Shown: one piece after another, positions 61,037 to 64,000 of the stretch | Layout of the letters: the number at the start of each line of letters is the position of its first letter | How positions within the stretch are numbered: the stretch's first letter is position 1 | DNA from: Burkholderiales bacterium PBB6 | Lineage (GTDB): Bacteria; Pseudomonadota; Gammaproteobacteria; Burkholderiales; Burkholderiaceae_C | Length of the DNA stretch: 64,000 bases | Direction of reading: 5' to 3' | Assembly: GCA_002255925.1 (NCBI GenBank) | Contig: NKIH01000002.1 | Span: forward strand, 496,001-560,000 | Made by a program: the position numbers and the translations under genes | The notes under the pieces: generated by a model | The model's input: the letters and a program-made list of their open reading frames with translations, nothing else | Told to the model about the DNA's origin: nothing | The model's database searches: none

Positions 61037-64000
61037 CTTCACGCCCGGCTGCCCCAGCGAGCGCAGCACGTCGCGCACATACTGCGCACGCTCACGCGGG
61101 TCGGCAATCTCGCGCTCGATGCGCAGCTTGTCGTTGCCCGCCAGCTTGATCACCCGGTTCTTCTGCACCAGCTCGATGATGCGCATCGCATCCACCGGCG
61201 GGTTGGGCTTGAAGGTGATGCTCATGACCTTCGGGTTGGCATCGATCTTCATCACGCCGTAGCCCTTGGCCTGGATGCGCAGACGGTGCGTGTCGAACAG
61301 CGTCTGGCCCTGCGCCGGCAGCTTGCCGAAGCGGTCGGTCACCTCTTCCAGCAAGGTGTCGAGCGTCTCGGGCCGGTCGGCACTGGCCAGGCGCTTGTAC
61401 AGGTTCAGGCGGGTGTGCACGTCGCCGCAGTAGGCGTCGGGCAGCAGGGCGGGGCTGTGCAGGTTGATCTCGGTGGTCGCGCCAAACACGGCCGAGTTCG
61501 GGCTCAGCAGGTCGGGCTCCTCGCCATTCTTCAGTGCCCGCACGGCTTCGCTCAGCATTTCGTTGTAGAGCTGGAAACCCACCTCCATCATGTTGCCGCT
61601 CTGGTGGTCGCCCAGCACCTCGCCAGCGCCACGAATTTCCAGGTCGTGCATCGCCAGGTAGAAGCCGGAGCCCAGCTCTTCCATCTCCTGGATGGCCTCC
61701 AGACGCTGCGCGGCCTGCTTGGTCAGGCCTTCCACATCGGGCACCAGCAGGTAGGCATAGGCCTGGTGGTGGCTGCGGCCCACGCGGCCACGCAGCTGGT
61801 GCAGCTGGGCCAGGCCGAACTTGTCGGCGCGGGCCATGATGATGGTGTTGGCACTCGGCACGTCAATGCCGGTCTCGATGATGGTCGAGCACAGCAGCAC
61901 GTTGAAGCGCTGGGCGGTGAAGTCGCGCATCACGCGCTCCAGCTCGCGCTCGGGCATCTGGCCATGGGCCACGGCGATGCGCGCCTCGGGCACCAGTTCC
62001 TGCAGCGCCTGGCGGCGGTTCTCGATCGTCTCGACCTCGTTGTGCAGGAAATAGCACTGGCCGCCGCGCTTGAGCTCACGCAGCACGGCTTCGCGGATGA
62101 CGCTCTTGCCTTCATTGCGCACGAAGGTCTTGATGGCCAGGCGGCGCTGCGGCGCGGTGGCGATCACGCTCAGGTCACGCAGGCCTTCCAGCGCCATGCC
62201 CAGCGTGCGCGGGATCGGCGTGGCGGTGAGCGTCAGCACATCCACCTCGGCGCGCATGGCCTTGATGGCTTCCTTGTGGCGCACGCCGAAACGGTGTTCC
62301 TCGTCAATCACCAGCAGGCCCAGGCGCTTGAACTGCACGTCCTTGCTCAGCAGCTTGTGGGTGCCCACCACGATGTCGATGGTGCCGTTGGCAATGCCTT
62401 CCAGTGCGGCCTTGATTTCCTTGGCGGTGCGGAAGCGGCTGAGCTCCGCCACCTTCACCGGCCACTTGCCGAAGCGGTCGACGATGGTCTGGTAATGCTG
62501 CTCGGCCAGCAGCGTGGTGGGCGCCAGCAGGGCCACCTGCTTGCCGCCGATCACCGAGACAAACGCGGCCCGCAAGGCCACCTCGGTCTTGCCAAAACCC
62601 ACGTCGCCGCACACCAGCCGGTCCATCGGCTTGGGGCTGACCATGTCCTGGATGACCGCGTGGATGGCACCGCGCTGGTCGGCGGTTTCCTCGAAGCCGA
62701 AGCTGGCTGCAAAGGCTTCGTAGTCATGGGCCGAGTAGCGGTGTGCCATGCCTTCGCGGGCGGCGCGCAGCGCATACAGGTTGAGCAGCTCGGCGGCGGT
62801 GTCGCGCACCTGTTCGGCAGCCTTGCGGCGTGCCTTGTCCCACTGGCCGGAGCCCAGCTTGTGCAGCGGCGCCTCGTCGGCGCTCACGCCGGTGTAGCGG
62901 CTGATCAGGTGCAGCTGGCTCACCGGCACATACAGCGTCGCCGCATCGGCGTATTGCAGGTGCAGGAACTCGCTCGGGCCGTCGCCCAGGTCGATGTGCA
63001 GCAGGCCCTGGTAGCGGCCGATGCCGTGCGCGGCATGCACCACGGGGTCGCCCACCTTCAGCTCTGAAAGGTCCTTGATCAGCGCATCGACGTTGCTGGT
63101 CTGCTCTTGCTTGCGGTTGCGCCGGCGGGTGCTGGGCGCGCTGGCGAACAGCTCGGTCTCGGTCAGGAACTGCAGGCTGATCTTCGCGTCCGGCTCGTGC
63201 CAGAAGAAGCCGGCCGAGAGTGGCGCCGCGGTGATGGCCACGCGCTCGGTGCCGGTCTCGAACTCGGCCAGCGTGGCCACGCTCGGCACCTCGATCTTGT
63301 GGTCGCGCAGCATCTCCAGCAGGCTTTCGCGCCGGCCGTCGCTTTCGGCCACCAGCAGCACGCGGTGCGGCGTGGTGCGCAGGTGCTTTTCCAGCGCGGC
63401 CAGCGGCTCGGTGCTGCCGCGATCGGCGGAAATGTCGGGCAGTGGCCGGGCCCAGTCCACGCTCTCGTTGCCGCGCAGCACCAGGGTGGCCAGGTTGCTG
63501 GCGCGGGTGAAGAACTCGTCGGTCTTCAGGTAGATCTCGTCGGGCGGCAGGATGGGCCGGTCCGGGTCATGCTGCAGGAAGCGGTGGCGCTCGCGGGTGT
63601 CGGCGGCGAAGCGCTGCAGGGTGGCGTCGATGTCGCCGTGCAGCACCAGCCCGGCACGCTCGCCGAGGTAATCGAAGATGGTGGCGGTCTGCTCGAAGAA
63701 CAGCGGCAGGTAGTACTCGATGCCTGCCGTGGCGATGCCGTTGCCCAGGTCCTTGTAGATGCGTGAGCGGGTCGGGTCACCGTCGAGCTTGGCGCGCCAG
63801 TTCTGGCGGAACAGCGTGCGCGCCGCGTCGTCCATCGGAAACTCGCGGCCCGGAAGCAACTGCACCGAAGGCACGGGGTACAGGCTGCGCTGGCTGTCGG
63901 GGTCGAAGGTGCGGATGGTGTCGATCTCGTCGTCGAACAAGTCGACGCGGTAGGGCACCAGCGAGCCCATCGGGAAGAGGTCGATCAGGCCGCCGCGCAC
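61022..64000 (-). CDS. mfd: Transcription-repair coupling factor Mfd (5' end beyond window)
   Basis: The last 992 residues are present; the first ~150-160 residues lie beyond the window (the reading frame begins VRGGLIDLFPMGS, an internal Mfd sequence). The RNA polymerase interaction domain has VGDPVVHAAHGIGRYQGL. The helicase core has MDRLVCGDVGFGKTEVALRA, LLVIDEEHRFGV, LTLTATPIPRTLGMAL and QLRGRVGRS. The C-terminal TRCF domain follows. Mfd removes stalled RNA polymerase and recruits UvrA. The stop lies 15 bases inside the convergent kinase gene, and no terminator was found. Confidence 0.97.
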   Translation of the reverse strand: MRGGLIDLFPMGSLVPYRVDLFDDEIDTIRTFDPDSQRSLYPVPSVQLLPGREFPMDDAARTLFRQNWRAKLDGDPTRSRIYKDLGNGIATAGIEYYLPLFFEQTATIFDYLGERAGLVLHGDIDATLQRFAADTRERHRFLQHDPDRPILPPDEIYLKTDEFFTRASNLATLVLRGNESVDWARPLPDISADRGSTEPLAALEKHLRTTPHRVLLVAESDGRRESLLEMLRDHKIEVPSVATLAEFETGTERVAITAAPLSAGFFWHEPDAKISLQFLTETELFASAPSTRRRNRKQEQTSNVDALIKDLSELKVGDPVVHAAHGIGRYQGLLHIDLGDGPSEFLHLQYADAATLYVPVSQLHLISRYTGVSADEAPLHKLGSGQWDKARRKAAEQVRDTAAELLNLYALRAAREGMAHRYSAHDYEAFAASFGFEETADQRGAIHAVIQDMVSPKPMDRLVCGDVGFGKTEVALRAAFVSVIGGKQVALLAPTTLLAEQHYQTIVDRFGKWPVKVAELSRFRTAKEIKAALEGIANGTIDIVVGTHKLLSKDVQFKRLGLLVIDEEHRFGVRHKEAIKAMRAEVDVLTLTATPIPRTLGMALEGLRDLSVIATAPQRRLAIKTFVRNEGKSVIREAVLRELKRGGQCYFLHNEVETIENRRQALQELVPEARIAVAHGQMPERELERVMRDFTAQRFNVLLCSTIIETGIDVPSANTIIMARADKFGLAQLHQLRGRVGRSHHQAYAYLLVPDVEGLTKQAAQRLEAIQEMEELGSGFYLAMHDLEIRGAGEVLGDHQSGNMMEVGFQLYNEMLSEAVRALKNGEEPDLLSPNSAVFGATTEINLHSPALLPDAYCGDVHTRLNLYKRLASADRPETLDTLLEEVTDRFGKLPAQGQTLFDTHRLRIQAKGYGVMKIDANPKVMSITFKPNPPVDAMRIIELVQKNRVIKLAGNDKLRIEREIADPRERAQYVRDVLRSLGQPGVKSKVG

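Overview
The window is GC-rich, densely coded bacterial chromosome. The gene order rpsF-priB-rpsR-rplI-dnaB, the grpE-dnaK-dnaJ block, dnaG-rpoD, an H-NS-like protein with the TW(S/T)GRG motif, and the TctCBA/TctDE tricarboxylate system all point to a betaproteobacterium of the order Burkholderiales (Comamonadaceae / Sphaerotilus-Leptothrix-Rubrivivax type). Genus cannot be decided from the sequence. No tRNA, rRNA, CRISPR array, insertion sequence or phage gene was seen.

Layout: 1-73 is the 3' end of ppsA. 96-3284 holds the ribosomal/primosomal operon and dnaB. 3304-4478 is a radical SAM gene behind a near-perfect LexA box. 4488-6798 (-) is a small histidine kinase and a receiver-TPR regulator. 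6911-10885 (-) is grpE-dnaK-dnaJ with a sigma-32 type promoter. 10956-16725 holds hslR, the TctDE two-component system and the divergent tctCBA transporter. 16762-18861 (-) is hemH and a class III cyclase-FHA protein. 18915-23537 (-) is dnaG-rpoD. 23582-27011 (-) has an H-NS-like gene, a ferric-iron binding protein behind a candidate Fur box, yggX and argA. 27069-32299 (+) is a TIGR03790-type gene and hrpA.

From 32.3 to 61 kb lies a large chemosensory locus in mirror image around serB. The right arm (+, 42.7-55.5 kb) reads: soluble receptor, triple-CheW, cheB, HEAT-repeat protein, cheR, cheY, cheA, STAS-like protein, cheY, membrane-anchored MCP, parA, HTH-receiver regulator. It is followed by a LOV-domain histidine kinase and a MASE1-like histidine kinase. 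The left arm (-, 40.9-32.3 kb) repeats the order soluble receptor, triple-CheW, cheB, cheR, [gap], cheY, MCP, but lacks cheA, the HEAT gene, the STAS gene and parA. It has a candidate FliA (sigma-28) promoter where cheA would be.

The notable parts are two soluble receptors that each carry two complete MCP signalling tips 300 residues apart in one chain, paired with two CheW proteins that each have three CheW domains. A single CheA must serve both arms. A ParA-type ATPase suggests that the array is positioned or segregated in the cell, as known for cytoplasmic arrays in Rhodobacter (PpfA) and polar arrays in Vibrio (ParC). This interpretation is inference from gene content. The window ends inside mfd (-), whose first roughly 150-160 codons lie beyond 64000.
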